A DNA stretch of 42,045 nucleotides from Telmatospirillum siberiense (GCF_002845745.1 NZ_PIUM01000044.1:1-42045); one strand, 5' to 3'. Shown: positions 15,850-26,165, numbered from the stretch's first letter. Translations and numbers: made by a program. Notes: generated from the letters alone by a model not told the origin.

Positions 15850-17181
15850 ATGGCTCCCATGAAGACGATCTTCGCTCTGGCCAGCGGCGTGGGGCGGGCA
15901 GGGATGGCGGTCTATCGTCTGTCCGGCCCGGCGGCTGGACGGACCCTGGTCGATCTGACGGGACGGCCCTTGCCGGAACCAAGGCGGGCCTGCCGTCGCC
16001 GGCTGTGCGATGCCGCGGGCGACGTTCTGGACGATGGCCTGGTCTTGTGGTTTCCGGCCCCCCGCAGCTTTACCGGCGAGGACGTCGTCGAACTGCATCT
16101 GCATGGAGGTCGCGCCATTGCCCGGGCGCTGACCGAGGCTCTTCTTGCGGCGGGTCTGGAACCGGCGGAACCGGGGGAATTCAGCCGCCGGGCCTTCATG
16201 GCGGGCAAACTCGATCTGACCCAGGCGGAAGCGATCGCCGATCTGGTCGATGCCGAGACGACGGCGCAGCGGCGGCAGGCCTTGCGTCAATTGGAGGGCT
16301 CGCTCAGTGGTCTCTATGACGATTGGCGGGAAAGGTTGCTGCGCTGCCAGGCCCATCTTGAGGCGGAAATCGACTTTTCCGACGAGGACCTTCCCGATGG
16401 TCTGGGGGAAGCGGCGCGAACGGCCTTGGCGGCACTCGGCGAAGAGATTGGAAGGCATCTCGCCGACGGGCGCCGCGGAGAGCGTCTGAGAGAAGGATTG
16501 TCGGTGGCCATTCTGGGCGCCCCCAATGTCGGCAAGTCGAGTCTTCTCAACCGTATCGCCGGACGGGAAGCTGCGATTGTCTCTTCGATTGCCGGAACCA
16601 CGCGCGATATCATCGAGGTGAATCTCGATCTTTCCGGTTATCCGGTGACCCTGGCCGATACCGCCGGCCTGCGAGATGCCGCGGAGGCCATCGAGGAGGA
16701 GGGGGTTCGTCGGGCCAAGGCCAGGGCGGAGATCGCCGATCTGCGTCTGGTGGTATTCGACGCCGCCGCATTGCCGGCCCTCGATCCGGTCAGTTTGGCT
16801 TTGGTGGATGGGCGTTCCCTGATCGTCGTCAACAAGAGCGATCTGGCTTCGGTCACCCTTCCCGAGCGGATCGAAGGATATCCCGTCCTGGCGGTTTCGG
16901 CGGAAAATGGCGACGGGGTTGATGGATTGCTGGCCGCCTTGGGTGAAAAGGCATCCGAGCTTCTCGACGGAAGCGGTGCGCCGGTCATATCGCGAGCCCG
17001 GCATCGTCGGGCGCTTGAGGAGACCGAGACGGCGTTGCGTCGGGCCCTGGAGGCATCGTCGGCCGAATTGGCGGCGGAAGATATCCGTCTGGCCGGACGG
17101 GAACTGGGACGGATCACCGGACGGATCGATGTGGAGGAAATGCTCGACGTGATTTTCCGCGAGTTCTGCATCGGAAAATAG
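15850..17181 (+). CDS. mnmE: tRNA uridine-5-carboxymethylaminomethyl GTPase MnmE
   Basis: The 443-residue protein has the N-terminal tetrahydrofolate-binding domain (TIFALASGVGRAGMAVYRLS; SFTGEDVVELHLHGG), a helical domain, and an inserted G domain with P-loop GAPNVGKS (223-230), the switch segment SSIAGTTRD, DTAGLRDA and NKSD. It ends with the conserved C-terminal FCIGK, whose Cys440 is essential in the family. With MnmG it installs the cmnm5 group at U34 of certain tRNAs. GTG 15844 and ATG 15859 are alternative starts. mnmG follows after 88 bases. Confidence 0.96.
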   Translation: MAPMKTIFALASGVGRAGMAVYRLSGPAAGRTLVDLTGRPLPEPRRACRRRLCDAAGDVLDDGLVLWFPAPRSFTGEDVVELHLHGGRAIARALTEALLAAGLEPAEPGEFSRRAFMAGKLDLTQAEAIADLVDAETTAQRRQALRQLEGSLSGLYDDWRERLLRCQAHLEAEIDFSDEDLPDGLGEAARTALAALGEEIGRHLADGRRGERLREGLSVAILGAPNVGKSSLLNRIAGREAAIVSSIAGTTRDIIEVNLDLSGYPVTLADTAGLRDAAEAIEEEGVRRAKARAEIADLRLVVFDAAALPALDPVSLALVDGRSLIVVNKSDLASVTLPERIEGYPVLAVSAENGDGVDGLLAALGEKASELLDGSGAPVISRARHRRALEETETALRRALEASSAELAAEDIRLAGRELGRITGRIDVEEMLDVIFREFCIGK

Positions 17182-17183
17182 AC

Positions 17184-17199
17184 TGTTTCACGTGGAACA
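17184..17199. other. parS: parS site 2
   Basis: TGTTTCACGTGGAACA differs by one base from the perfect ParB palindrome. It lies 3 nt after the mnmE stop, between mnmE and mnmG. Confidence 0.85.
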
Positions 17200-17269
17200 A
17201 TGGTGTCGCTTGTGTTATCGCTCGCGCGTTGCGGTGCGAATTGAAGCAATCGATCTTTAAGGACGAACT

Positions 17270-19141
17270 ATGAGGCAATTTGACGTTATCGTCATCGGCG
17301 CCGGACATGCCGGCTGCGAAGCCGCGGCGGCGGCGGCCCGTCAAGGTGCCAAGACCCTTTTGCTGACTCATCGTCTGGACACCATCGGCGAGATGAGTTG
17401 CAATCCCGCCATCGGTGGATTGGCCAAGGGGCAGTTGGTCAGGGAAATCGACGCCCTGGATGGCGTGATGGGGCGGGTGATCGATCGCGCCGGCATTCAG
17501 TTCCGGGTTCTTAACCGTAGCAAGGGACCGGCCGTTCGCGGTCCCCGCGCCCAGGCCGATCGCAAGCGCTATCGCCAGGCGATGCGCGAAATCCTGTCCG
17601 AAACGCCCAATCTCGTCATCGAGGCGGCGGCGGTCGAGGAATTGCTGCTGAGCGACGAGGCGAGCCGGGTGAGCGGTGTCGTCACCGCCGCCGGCGAGAC
17701 GATCTCCGCCGGCGCCGTGATCTTGACCACGGGAACCTTTTTAAGGGGGCTCGTTCATATCGGCGAGCGACGTTTTCCGGCGGGCCGCATGGGGGACGAA
17801 CCGAGCATCGGACTGTCGGCCAGTCTGGAGAAGGCCGGATTCGTCCTGGGACGACTGAAAACCGGAACGCCTTGTCGCCTGGATGGCCGGACGATCGATT
17901 GGGCGGCGCTGGAGAGTCAGCCGGGGGATACGCCGCCGGTCCCGTTCTCCTTCCTGACCGATCGCATCACCACGCCGCAAATCAACTGCGGCATCACCGG
18001 CACGACGCAAGCCTCCCACGAGCTGATACGCGCCAATCTGCATCGGGCGCCGATGTATTCCGGGCAGATCGGCAGCGTTGGTCCACGATACTGCCCCAGC
18101 ATCGAGGATAAGGTCGTTCGGTTCGCCGAGCGGGAGCGGCATCAGATCTTCCTTGAGCCGGAAGGACTGGACGACGAGACCGTCTATCCCAACGGAATCT
18201 CCACCTCCTTGCCCGAGGATGTGCAGCGGGCGCTACTTCCGACCATTCCCGGTCTTGAAAAGGCCGTCATGCTGCGGCCGGGATACGCCATCGAATATGA
18301 TTTCGTCGATCCGCGAGCCCTTCATCCCTGGTTGGAAACCCGCAAGATCGCCCGTCTGTTCTTCGCCGGTCAGATCAACGGCACCACCGGTTACGAGGAG
18401 GCGGCGGCGCAAGGGGTGATGGCGGGGATCAATGCCGCCTTGCGCGCGGGCGGTGGCGAGGTGCCTTTCGTGCTCGACCGGGCGGAGGCTTATATCGGCG
18501 TTCTGATCGATGATCTGGTGACGCGGGGGACCAGCGAACCCTATCGCATGTTTACTTCGCGGGCCGAGTACCGCCTTTTGTTGCGGGCCGACAACGCCGA
18601 TTTGCGTCTGACGGGCCGGGGTTTGGCCGTCGGATGCGTCGGGTCGGAGAGGGAAGGGGTTTTCCGCCGGAAGATGGCTTGCCTGGAGACGGGCCGGGCG
18701 CTGATGGAGCGGTTGGAGGCCACGCCCAATGCCTTGAAGGCACAGGGATTGGCGATCAATCAGGATGGCGTTCGACGTTCGGCCTTTACCTTGCTGGGAT
18801 ATCCCGAGATCACCTGGTCGAAGTTGGTCGGGATTTGGCCGGAGCTGGGCTCGATCACCTCTCAGGTGGCCGAGCAGTTGGAAATCGAGGGACGCTACGC
18901 CGGTTACCTCGATCGGCAGGAGGCCGATATCGCCGCCTTCCGGCGGGACGAATCGTTGGCTCTCGCCGACGATCTCGACTATGGCGCGGTCGGTGGATTG
19001 TCGGCCGAGGTTCGATTGAAGTTGACGTCGGCACGTCCGGCCACCCTGGGGGCGGCAGGGCGTATTCCGGGGATCACACCGGCGGCGCTCACCGCGCTTC
19101 TCGCCCATGTCAGGCGCTCGGACCGGGGGCAGGCGGCTTAG
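17270..19141 (+). CDS. mnmG: tRNA uridine-5-carboxymethylaminomethyl synthesis enzyme MnmG
   Basis: The 623-residue flavoprotein starts [20 protein letters not shown], an FAD-binding Rossmann loop. It carries the signature [16 protein letters not shown], a Cys-containing segment NCGITGTT, and [20 protein letters not shown]. The C-terminal helical domain after about residue 550 recruits MnmE. It uses FAD, NADH and methylene-THF with MnmE to modify U34 of tRNAs. The AAGGACG ribosome site lies 6-7 bases before the ATG. The mnmE-mnmG-rsmG-parA-parB order is a classic near-origin arrangement. Confidence 0.97.
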   Translation: MRQFDVIVIGAGHAGCEAAAAAARQGAKTLLLTHRLDTIGEMSCNPAIGGLAKGQLVREIDALDGVMGRVIDRAGIQFRVLNRSKGPAVRGPRAQADRKRYRQAMREILSETPNLVIEAAAVEELLLSDEASRVSGVVTAAGETISAGAVILTTGTFLRGLVHIGERRFPAGRMGDEPSIGLSASLEKAGFVLGRLKTGTPCRLDGRTIDWAALESQPGDTPPVPFSFLTDRITTPQINCGITGTTQASHELIRANLHRAPMYSGQIGSVGPRYCPSIEDKVVRFAERERHQIFLEPEGLDDETVYPNGISTSLPEDVQRALLPTIPGLEKAVMLRPGYAIEYDFVDPRALHPWLETRKIARLFFAGQINGTTGYEEAAAQGVMAGINAALRAGGGEVPFVLDRAEAYIGVLIDDLVTRGTSEPYRMFTSRAEYRLLLRADNADLRLTGRGLAVGCVGSEREGVFRRKMACLETGRALMERLEATPNALKAQGLAINQDGVRRSAFTLLGYPEITWSKLVGIWPELGSITSQVAEQLEIEGRYAGYLDRQEADIAAFRRDESLALADDLDYGAVGGLSAEVRLKLTSARPATLGAAGRIPGITPAALTALLAHVRRSDRGQAA

Positions 19142-19245
19142 GGCTTGTCGCGAAATTATCGCTCCAAACCCTAAGATTCCATATGACGCCTGCGCTCCGC
19201 TACGGCGGGCTCAGGCGCCGCTCGGGCTTAAGCGCCTGGAAGGAC

Positions 19246-19287
19246 ATGATGATGGTTTCACGTGAAACATTGGGATCGGCCCGATGA
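19246..19287 (+). other. Possible 13-codon leader ORF before rsmG
   Basis: A short frame MMMVSRETLGSAR has a strong GGAAGGA ribosome site at 19238-19244, and its TGA overlaps the rsmG ATG (ATGA). The middle codons GTT TCA CGT GAA ACA are parS site 3. It may couple translation to rsmG or be a leftover of an older, longer rsmG N-terminus. Translation is not shown. Confidence 0.3.
19254..19269. other. parS: parS site 3
   Basis: GGTTTCACGTGAAACA matches the ParB palindrome at 15 of 16 positions, with a perfect 14-bp core at 19255-19268. It lies about 15 nt upstream of rsmG and about 600 nt before parA. Confidence 0.88.
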
Positions 19288-19895
19288 CCCGCGCCGACTT
19301 CGCCCGCCGCATTCCGGTCACGCCTGATGTTCTGGACCGCTTGCAACGTTACGCGGATTTGCTGGTGAAATGGCAAGCGCGGATCAACCTGGTCGGCCCC
19401 TCGACGATCCCCGCGCTGTGGGAGCGCCATATGTTGGATTCGGCCCAATTGACCGCTCATCTGCCATCCGGCCCCGTTCTCGATCTCGGCTCCGGCGCGG
19501 GTTTTCCCGGATTGGTCCTGGCCATCATGCGGGGAGGGCCGGTGCATCTGGTCGAATCGGATGTTCGAAAATGCGCCTTTTTGCGAGAGGCCGCTCGCCT
19601 GACGGAGGCCGATGCGGTGGTGCACAACGTCCGCATCGAAACTTTGGCGCCGTTTCCCGTCGCGGCGATAACCGCCCGGGCCCTGGCACCTCTCGCCAAA
19701 CTGCTGGAAATGGCTGAAAATTTTCTTCATCCGGCGGTTCATTGCCTATTTCTTAAAGGCCGTGGTGGTGAAGAAGAATTGACCGACGCGCGCAAAGATT
19801 GGATGATGACCCTAGAACGAATTCCCAGTCTTGCCGATTCGTCGGGACAAATTCTCCATCTGAGAGAGGTTCATCGTGGTCGAGACGAACGTTAG
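19284..19895 (+). CDS. rsmG: 16S rRNA (guanine527-N7)-methyltransferase RsmG
   Basis: The 203-residue protein (GidB) has the lead-in VLDRLQRYADLLVKWQARIN, the substrate segment WERHMLDSAQL, the SAM-binding motif VLDLGSGAGFPGLVLAI (about residues 65-81), and the later ARALAPLAKLLEMA segment. It methylates N7 of G527 in 16S rRNA using S-adenosylmethionine; loss gives low-level streptomycin resistance in other bacteria. The parA GTG start lies 20 nt inside its 3' end, so rsmG and parA are translationally linked. Confidence 0.96.
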   Translation: MTRADFARRIPVTPDVLDRLQRYADLLVKWQARINLVGPSTIPALWERHMLDSAQLTAHLPSGPVLDLGSGAGFPGLVLAIMRGGPVHLVESDVRKCAFLREAARLTEADAVVHNVRIETLAPFPVAAITARALAPLAKLLEMAENFLHPAVHCLFLKGRGGEEELTDARKDWMMTLERIPSLADSSGQILHLREVHRGRDER

Positions 19896-20685
19896 CCGCG
19901 GCTTATTGGCGTCGTCGCGTATCATTGCCGTTGCTAATCAGAAGGGTGGCGTCGGAAAAACCACCACCACCATCAATCTGGCCACGGCCATGGCGGCGGT
20001 GGGAAAACGGGTGCTGATCATCGATCTGGATCCTCAAGGGAACGCCAGTACCGGTCTTGGCATCGAGCGTCGTACGCGGGCCGTCAGTTCCTATCATGTG
20101 CTGATCGGCGAGGCGGAATTGGCGGAAGGGGTGATCGCCACCTCGATACCCAACCTTTCCGTGGTGCCGTCCTCCATCGATCTTTCCGGCGCGGAAATCG
20201 AGCTGGTGAACCAGCCCAAGCGGGAACATCGACTGGCCGCCGCCTTGAATACTCAAATCCAGTACGATTTCGTCTTGATCGATTGCCCGCCGTCGCTCGG
20301 GCTTTTGACTTTGAACGCCCTGGTGGCCGCCCAGGCGGTCCTCGTGCCCCTGCAGTGCGAATTCTTCGCGCTGGAAGGCGTCAGCCATCTGGTCAAGACC
20401 ATCGAACGGGTCAAGCAAGCCTTCAATCCCGATCTCGAATTGCACGGAATCGTGCTGACCATGTTCGACAAGAGGAACAATCTTTCCGATATGGTGGCCG
20501 CCGACGTACGTGGTTATTTTGGAGACAAAGTGTATAAAACGGTGATTCCCCGAAACGTTCGCGTGTCCGAAGCCCCATCGCATGGCAAACCGGTCCTTCT
20601 TTACGATATGCGGTGTTCCGGTTCCGAGGCCTATATCCGCCTCGCCGGCGAAGTCTTGAAACGTGAACGTAGTCTGGTGGCATAG
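19876..20685 (+). CDS. parA: Chromosome partitioning ATPase ParA
   Basis: The 269-residue protein has the deviant Walker A KGGVGKTT (residues 23-30, after IIAVANQ), LIIDLDPQGNASTGLGI, and the Walker B-like VLIDCPPSLGLLT. These define the ParA/Soj family. It binds nucleoid DNA as an ATP dimer and is released by ParB, moving origins apart. The GTG start has a GAGAG ribosome site and gives a short N-terminus of about 15 residues before the ATPase domain. It overlaps rsmG by 20 nt, and parB follows after 2 nt. Confidence 0.97.
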   Translation: MVETNVSRGLLASSRIIAVANQKGGVGKTTTTINLATAMAAVGKRVLIIDLDPQGNASTGLGIERRTRAVSSYHVLIGEAELAEGVIATSIPNLSVVPSSIDLSGAEIELVNQPKREHRLAAALNTQIQYDFVLIDCPPSLGLLTLNALVAAQAVLVPLQCEFFALEGVSHLVKTIERVKQAFNPDLELHGIVLTMFDKRNNLSDMVAADVRGYFGDKVYKTVIPRNVRVSEAPSHGKPVLLYDMRCSGSEAYIRLAGEVLKRERSLVA

Positions 20686-20687
20686 GT

Positions 20688-21626
20688 ATGGCTGAAGAGT
20701 CTCGTCGCCGTGGCTTGGGCCGCGGTCTTTCCGCTTTGCTGGGCGATCCCGTCGTTGCCGCCGTGGATCAGGCGGCCGATGGTGAATTTTCCCAGGCCGG
20801 CTCTCCCCTGAAGGGTTTGCGCAATCTTCCGATCGAAAAATTGCAGCCCGGCCGGTATCAGCCGCGCCGCGTGTTCGATCAGAGCGCCATCGATGATCTT
20901 GTCGAGTCGGTGAAGGAAAAGGGCATTCTGCAGCCTCTTCTGGTCCGGCCATGTCCGGATGAGCCGGAAATGTTCGAGATCATCGCCGGGGAACGCCGCT
21001 GGCGGGCCGCGCAGGCGGCCCATCTCCACGACGTCCCGGCCATTGTGCGGAACTTGTCCGATCGCGAGGCTTTGGAAGTCGCGCTGATCGAAAATCTCCA
21101 GCGTCAGGATTTGTCACCCCTGGAGGAGGCCGAAGGCTACCGGCGTCTGATGGACGATTTTTCCCATACGCAGGAGGAATTGGCGAAAACCGTCGGCAAG
21201 AGCCGCAGTCATGTCGCCAATACCATGCGGCTCCTGGCGCTGCCCGATCCGGTCAAGCATATGCTGGACGACGGGTCGTTGACCGCCGGCCATGCGAGAG
21301 CCCTGCTGACCAGCAGCGATCCGGTCGCCTTGGCCGAACAGGTGATCGGCAAGGGGCTGAATGTTCGTCAAACCGAGAAATTGGCTCAGCAGGGGCCGGA
21401 AAAGGCCAAATCCCGCAAGGATGGCGCCTCGGCTCCGGTCAAGGATGCCGATCTTCTCGCTCTCGAGCGCGATCTGACCAACATCCTGGGACTGAAAGTC
21501 TCCATCGTCCTGCAAGGGAAGGGGGGAGAGATTTCCGTCCAATATTCGACGTTGGAGCAGCTCGACGATGTGTTGCATCGTCTCAGCAACGGCGTCCATG
21601 GCCGCGCGGCGGTTCACGGGGACTGA
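20688..21626 (+). CDS. parB: Chromosome partitioning protein ParB
   Basis: The 312-residue protein starts with the RRRGLGRGLSALLGD element that stimulates ParA. The ParB/Srx CTPase domain has LVESVKEKGILQPLLVRP and GERRWRAA (residues 101-108). A helix-turn-helix region follows (YRRLMDDFSHTQEELAKTVGKSR, then LLALPDPV), and a C-terminal dimerisation segment ends the protein. It binds the parS sites at 11470, 17184 and 19254 and slides outward as a CTP clamp. The gene is last in the plus-strand run and is convergent with holA. Confidence 0.97.
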   Translation: MAEESRRRGLGRGLSALLGDPVVAAVDQAADGEFSQAGSPLKGLRNLPIEKLQPGRYQPRRVFDQSAIDDLVESVKEKGILQPLLVRPCPDEPEMFEIIAGERRWRAAQAAHLHDVPAIVRNLSDREALEVALIENLQRQDLSPLEEAEGYRRLMDDFSHTQEELAKTVGKSRSHVANTMRLLALPDPVKHMLDDGSLTAGHARALLTSSDPVALAEQVIGKGLNVRQTEKLAQQGPEKAKSRKDGASAPVKDADLLALERDLTNILGLKVSIVLQGKGGEISVQYSTLEQLDDVLHRLSNGVHGRAAVHGD

Positions 21627-21652
21627 ATCGCTCTTTGAGCAGCTACCTTAAA

Positions 21653-21920
21653 GTCGTCATGCCCGGACTTGATCCGGGCATCCGCGTGCCCACTTCAAAT
21701 GACGTCGGTCGATCTATGTAATCATGGATTGCCGGGTCAAGCCCGGCAATGACGGTTTTGGGTTGCAGCTATCACTCAAATGCGAGCAACGCACAAACTA
21801 TGCCGGACAGCCGTGGACTTGATCCGGGCATTCCCGTGTCCGCCTCCAATGAGGCCGGTTGATTTTTGCAATCATGAATTGCCGGGTCAAGCCCGGAAAT
21901 GACGATTTTTGGTTGTGATT
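21653..21920. repeat. Two tandem copies of a palindromic repeat between parB and holA
   Basis: Copy 1 is 21653-21770 and copy 2 about 21799-21920. Each contains a GACTTGATCCGGGCAT hairpin half and an ATTGCCGGGTCAAGCCCGG half separated by 60-70 bases. The second copy has diverged in its first arm. This is the CCCGG/ATCCGGG style of dispersed palindrome common in alphaproteobacterial intergenic regions. It fills the space between convergent genes and could terminate either. Apart from it, nothing else is seen in 21627-21960. Confidence 0.85.
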
Positions 21921-21960
21921 GGAACCGATCTACCGTCCCAGAAAGCCGGGCGGTGATCTT

Positions 21961-23007
21961 TCAGCGCCTTTGTGCGGCCGGTCCTTTGCGGCCGGCGGCG
22001 CGGGTCAGTTGCATGACGGTACGGCTGCAGATTTCCTCGGCTGGCATACCAGTGCTTTTGCAGTCCATTTCCGCGTTCACCAGCAAATCGAGGGCCGTCC
22101 CCAAACGTTCCGCCGGCCAACGAATCAATTGGCCGCGCATATGCTCCGCTACGCGAAAATGGGGCGGCGGCCTGAGGACCGCCAAAGCCTGGTCTGGGCT
22201 CTTGCCACGGCCCATGGCTCCGGATGCCAGATGCAAACGTTGAAAATGCCGCTGCAGGCTGCGCAATACGGCGATAGGCGAGGTTCCCTCGCGATAGAGA
22301 CGATCCAAGACCCTTTGGGCCGTCGGGTGGTCGCCCTCGGCGCAGGCCATGGATAGATCGTCGAGCGACAGGGCCGCCGTATCGCCGATGCAGGCGATGA
22401 CATCCTCCAGGCGGACACGGCCGCCGCCGCCGCCCATGTAAAGTGCCAGCTTCTCCAGCTCCGAGCGGGTGAGCAGGCGATCCCCGCCGAGATGATCGGC
22501 CAGCCAGGCGACGGCGTCTGGTTCGGCCGTCAGTCCCTGTACCCGTAGGCTTTCATGAATGACGGCCTCCAGGCTTCCGCCCTCGTCGGCATAGCAGGGC
22601 AGGGCGACGGCATTGTCGGCGCCCTCGACCAGCTTGCGTAGAGCGGAGCGGGGTCCCAGTTCGCCGGCATCGAGAAGAACCAGGGCGTCGCCGGCCGGAT
22701 GATCAAGAAAGGATTGCACGGCCTGCGATACGCCGTCGCCGGCGTCATGGACGCGAACGACCCGCCGTCCGCCGGTCATGGCGATGGCCGCCGCCTCGTC
22801 GGCCAACCGCGCGGGATCGTCCTTTACGCCGGTCGCCGTCAAATCGGCGATACGGAAAGGATCATTGGTATCGGCGCAGACGCCCTTGGTCAGGCGGGCG
22901 ATCCGCTCTTTGACCAATCCGGCGTCGGGCCCATAGACCAGAACCACGCGAGCGGCGGCATCGGGCGTCTTCAGGAAACTCTCGATGCGGTTGCCGGCCA
23001 GCTTCAT
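21961..23007 (-). CDS. holA: DNA polymerase III delta subunit
   Basis: The 348-residue protein opens [20 protein letters not shown] followed by VVLVYGPDAGLVKERI, the HolA-type start, and shows LLTRSELEKLALYMG and the C-terminal clamp-loader region SPIAVLRSLQRHFQRLH. Delta opens the beta sliding clamp in the clamp-loader complex. The weakly conserved family lacks a functional ATPase loop, and I see none. The ATG overlaps the lptE stop by four bases. This lptE-holA order after leuS is typical. Confidence 0.93.
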   Translation of the reverse strand: MKLAGNRIESFLKTPDAAARVVLVYGPDAGLVKERIARLTKGVCADTNDPFRIADLTATGVKDDPARLADEAAAIAMTGGRRVVRVHDAGDGVSQAVQSFLDHPAGDALVLLDAGELGPRSALRKLVEGADNAVALPCYADEGGSLEAVIHESLRVQGLTAEPDAVAWLADHLGGDRLLTRSELEKLALYMGGGGGRVRLEDVIACIGDTAALSLDDLSMACAEGDHPTAQRVLDRLYREGTSPIAVLRSLQRHFQRLHLASGAMGRGKSPDQALAVLRPPPHFRVAEHMRGQLIRWPAERLGTALDLLVNAEMDCKSTGMPAEEICSRTVMQLTRAAGRKGPAAQRR

Positions 23008-23570
23008 TTGGCGGGGCTTTGCGCTTTCACTTCCGCCGCCTTGGCGAAATAAGCGGCGAGACGATTGCGGATCTCGTCGGCGATCGACTGGGCGGCGCGG
23101 CGATGAATATCGTCGGCGGCGGAAATATTCGCGTAATGCTCCTCAAGGAAGTCATAACTGAACATCTGGCTGAAACTTCCGGAGAGAACGCGGGTCGAAC
23201 CCTCATAGAGCCAGTAGGTGACACCGTAAGTAACAAGATTCCGGGTGGCGGTATCGTCCTTGCGGAGCGCCTGCTGGGTTTCCGAGATGGTGGGGGTAAC
23301 CACCAAACGATATCGCGCTTTTGCGCTTTCGCCGCGCGGATTGAGGTCGGTCAGCAGGGCGTTGTGGATCAGTTGCCCTTCGCGGTCGACCAGGGGACTG
23401 ACCTGGACGCTCGCCAGGTCGCTCATGACCGCCGCGTTGTAGGAATCCTTGCCGTAGAGCGGGTGGAATCCGCAGGAGGTCAGCAACAGCACGCCAAGGC
23501 ATAGCACAGCCGTCGCAAGACACCGGACCGGCGCCCTGCGACGGGTTGGGGACTGTTCAGACCACGACAT
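23004..23570 (-). CDS. lptE: LPS-assembly lipoprotein LptE
   Basis: The 188-residue protein has a signal peptide with the lipobox LTSC (Cys33) directly followed by GFHPLYG, the hallmark of LptE. The rest ([49 protein letters not shown]) fits the family. It plugs and supports LptD in lipopolysaccharide insertion into the outer membrane. The ATG at 23570 overlaps the 3' end of leuS by 14 bases. Longer upstream frames are discarded because they run deep into leuS. Confidence 0.93.
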   Translation of the reverse strand: MSWSEQSPTRRRAPVRCLATAVLCLGVLLLTSCGFHPLYGKDSYNAAVMSDLASVQVSPLVDREGQLIHNALLTDLNPRGESAKARYRLVVTPTISETQQALRKDDTATRNLVTYGVTYWLYEGSTRVLSGSFSQMFSYDFLEEHYANISAADDIHRRAAQSIADEIRNRLAAYFAKAAEVKAQSPAK

Positions 23571-26139
23571 TGACGATCCTGTTGGGGACCACGATAACCT
23601 TGCGCGGTGCCTTGCCGGCCAGCAGGGAGGCAACGGCAGGCAAGGCGAGGGCGGCCGCCTCGGCCAATCCTTTGTCGGCATCCTTGGCCATCTCCACGGT
23701 TCCCTTGAGCTTTCCATTGACCTGAACGGCCAATGTGACGCTGTCCTCGCTGACCAGGCTTGGATCGGCTTCCGGCCAACCGCTGTCGACCAGCAATTGC
23801 TCATACCCAAGCTCGAACCACAATTCCTCGCCGAGATGGGGCATCATGGGACCGATCAATCGGACCAGGGTCTCCATGCCTTCGCGCAGAACCCAGCCGG
23901 CGCCGGCCTCGGTGGCCGGAATTTCGGCAAGGACATTGCTCAGTTCGCGGATGCGGGCCACCGCCTTGTTGAAATGGAAGCGGTCGAGATCCTCGCCGAC
24001 CAGAGCAATGGTCTTGTGGACCTGTTGCCTGGCCTTCCTCGCCTTGGGTCCGAACTCGTCGGGAGCGGGGCTGCCGGGCGGGGGCAGGGCCACCACCGGA
24101 TCGACGACCATGCGCCACAGCCGGTTGACGTAACGGAACGCCCCGTCGATGCCGGCGTCGGTCCAGTCGAGATCGCGCTCCGGCGGGCTGTCGGACAGCA
24201 TGAACAGCCGGGCCGTATCGGCACCGTAGGTGGCGATGATGCCGGCGGGGTCGATGACGTTCTTCTTCGACTTGCTCATCTTCTCGGAACGCCCGACGGC
24301 GACGGGCCGTCCACCGTTTATTTCGATGGCGGAACCATCCGCCCGTTTTTCAACGTCGGTGGGAAGCAGCCAATGTCCGTCGGCGTCCTTATAGGTCTCG
24401 TGACAGATCATTCCTTGCGTCAGCAGGCCGGCGAAGGGCTCCTCGACGTTCAGATAGCCGCAGGTCTTCAAGGCGCGCGTGAAAAATCGGGAGTAGAGCA
24501 GATGCAGCACGGCATGCTCGATGCCGCCGATATATTGATCGACGGGGAGCCAGTGGTCGGCGGCGGCGCGGGAAAACCCCCGGTCGGTTTCGCCGGGAGA
24601 GCAGAAGCGGGCGAAATACCAGGACGATTCGAAGAAAGTGTCGAAGGTGTCGGTTTCCCGTTTCGCCGGCTTGCCGCATTTGGGGCAGGCCACATGCTTC
24701 CAGCTGGGATGATGATCGAGCGGATTGCCCGGCTTGTCGAAGGTCACATCCTCGGGCAGGGTCACGGGCAGGCTTTCGGCCGGCACCGGCACCACGCCGC
24801 AATCGGGGCAATGGATGACCGGGATCGGACATCCCCAATAGCGTTGGCGGGAAACGCCCCAATCGCGCAGCCGGTAATTGACGGCGCGCTGTCCGACATT
24901 CCGGCGTTCCATCAGATCGATGACCTTGGCCTTGGCTTCCGCCACCGGCAGGCCGTTCAGCGGGCCGGAATTGATCATCACGCCGTCTTCGACGAACGCT
25001 TCGTTTCCGACGACGATACTGGCCGGATCGACACCCTTGGGGGCGACCACCGGCGTTACCGGCAGACCATATTTGCGGGCGAAATCGAGATCGCGCTGGT
25101 CGTGAGCGGGACAGCCGAAAATGGCGCCCGTGCCATAGTCCATCAGTACGAAATTCGCGACATAGACCGGCAGTTCCTGACCGTCGACCAGCGGATTGCG
25201 GACCTTCAGGCCGGTGGCGAAACCTTTCTTTTCCGCCGTTTCCAGGGCGGCTTCGCTGGTTCCCAGGCGATTGCATTCGGCGATGAATTGCGCGAGCGCC
25301 GGATTGTCGGCGGCCAAGGCGCCGGCCAGCGGATGATTGGCGGCGATGGCGCAGAACGAGGCCCCGAACAAGGTATCGGGCCGGGTGGTATAGATTTCGA
25401 TGCGATCGTCGCGGTCGACCAGATCGAAAAACAGGCGCAGGCCTTCCGAGCGTCCGATCCAGTTCTCTTGCATCAGCCGGACCCGGTCGGGCCATCGGTC
25501 GAGCTGGCTCAAGCCTGTCAGAAGATCCTCGGCGAAAGCGGTGATCTTCAGGAACCATTGGCTGAGCAACCGTTTTTCGACGAGGGCGCCGGATCGCCAG
25601 CCGCGCCCGTCGATGACCTGCTCATTGGCCAGCACCGTATGTTCCACCGGATCCCAATTGACCCAGGATTCCTTCCGATAGACCAGTCCGGCCTTCAGGA
25701 AGTCGAGGAACATCTTCTGTTCGTGGCGGTAATAGTCCGGCTCGCAGGTGGCCAGCTCGCGCGTCCAATCGTAGGACAGCCCCATGGATTTCAGCTGGGT
25801 CCGCATGGCGGCGATATTTTCGCGGGTCCATTTGGCCGGATGAATACCCCGCTCGATGGCGGCGTTCTCCGCCGGCAGGCCGAAGGCGTCCCACCCCATG
25901 GGGTGCAACACGGCATGACCGCGCGCCCTTTTATAGCGCGCCACCACGTCGCCCAGGGTGTAGTTGCGGACATGTCCCATGTGGATGCGACCCGACGGAT
26001 AGGGAAACATCTCCAGGACATAATATTTGGGCCGGGGGTCGTCGTCACGGGCCAGGAAGCTTTGACGCTCCTCCCAAACCGTTTGCCATTTGGCTTCGGT
26101 TTCCCGGACGTTGTAGCGCTCTTCGCTGCGCGAGGTCAT
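23557..26139 (-). CDS. leuS: Leucyl-tRNA synthetase
   Basis: The 860-residue class I synthetase has HMGH at residues 53-56 ([15 protein letters not shown]), the CP1 editing domain ([33 protein letters not shown]), a zinc-type insertion with [10 protein letters not shown] and [18 protein letters not shown], and KMSKS at 620-624. It charges tRNA-Leu and edits mischarged products. I chose ATG 26139 over the adjacent GTG 26142. lptE and holA follow on the same strand, as in most proteobacteria. Confidence 0.98.
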   Translation of the reverse strand: MTSRSEERYNVRETEAKWQTVWEERQSFLARDDDPRPKYYVLEMFPYPSGRIHMGHVRNYTLGDVVARYKRARGHAVLHPMGWDAFGLPAENAAIERGIHPAKWTRENIAAMRTQLKSMGLSYDWTRELATCEPDYYRHEQKMFLDFLKAGLVYRKESWVNWDPVEHTVLANEQVIDGRGWRSGALVEKRLLSQWFLKITAFAEDLLTGLSQLDRWPDRVRLMQENWIGRSEGLRLFFDLVDRDDRIEIYTTRPDTLFGASFCAIAANHPLAGALAADNPALAQFIAECNRLGTSEAALETAEKKGFATGLKVRNPLVDGQELPVYVANFVLMDYGTGAIFGCPAHDQRDLDFARKYGLPVTPVVAPKGVDPASIVVGNEAFVEDGVMINSGPLNGLPVAEAKAKVIDLMERRNVGQRAVNYRLRDWGVSRQRYWGCPIPVIHCPDCGVVPVPAESLPVTLPEDVTFDKPGNPLDHHPSWKHVACPKCGKPAKRETDTFDTFFESSWYFARFCSPGETDRGFSRAAADHWLPVDQYIGGIEHAVLHLLYSRFFTRALKTCGYLNVEEPFAGLLTQGMICHETYKDADGHWLLPTDVEKRADGSAIEINGGRPVAVGRSEKMSKSKKNVIDPAGIIATYGADTARLFMLSDSPPERDLDWTDAGIDGAFRYVNRLWRMVVDPVVALPPPGSPAPDEFGPKARKARQQVHKTIALVGEDLDRFHFNKAVARIRELSNVLAEIPATEAGAGWVLREGMETLVRLIGPMMPHLGEELWFELGYEQLLVDSGWPEADPSLVSEDSVTLAVQVNGKLKGTVEMAKDADKGLAEAAALALPAVASLLAGKAPRKVIVVPNRIVNVVV

Positions 26140-26165
26140 CACCGTATCTTCTATAAAAACAAGCC

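Noticed and set aside
21653-21920. The two repeat copies as the start of a CRISPR array
   Set aside because: Only two long copies with internal dyad symmetry and a similar, not unique, spacer-like middle; no cas genes.
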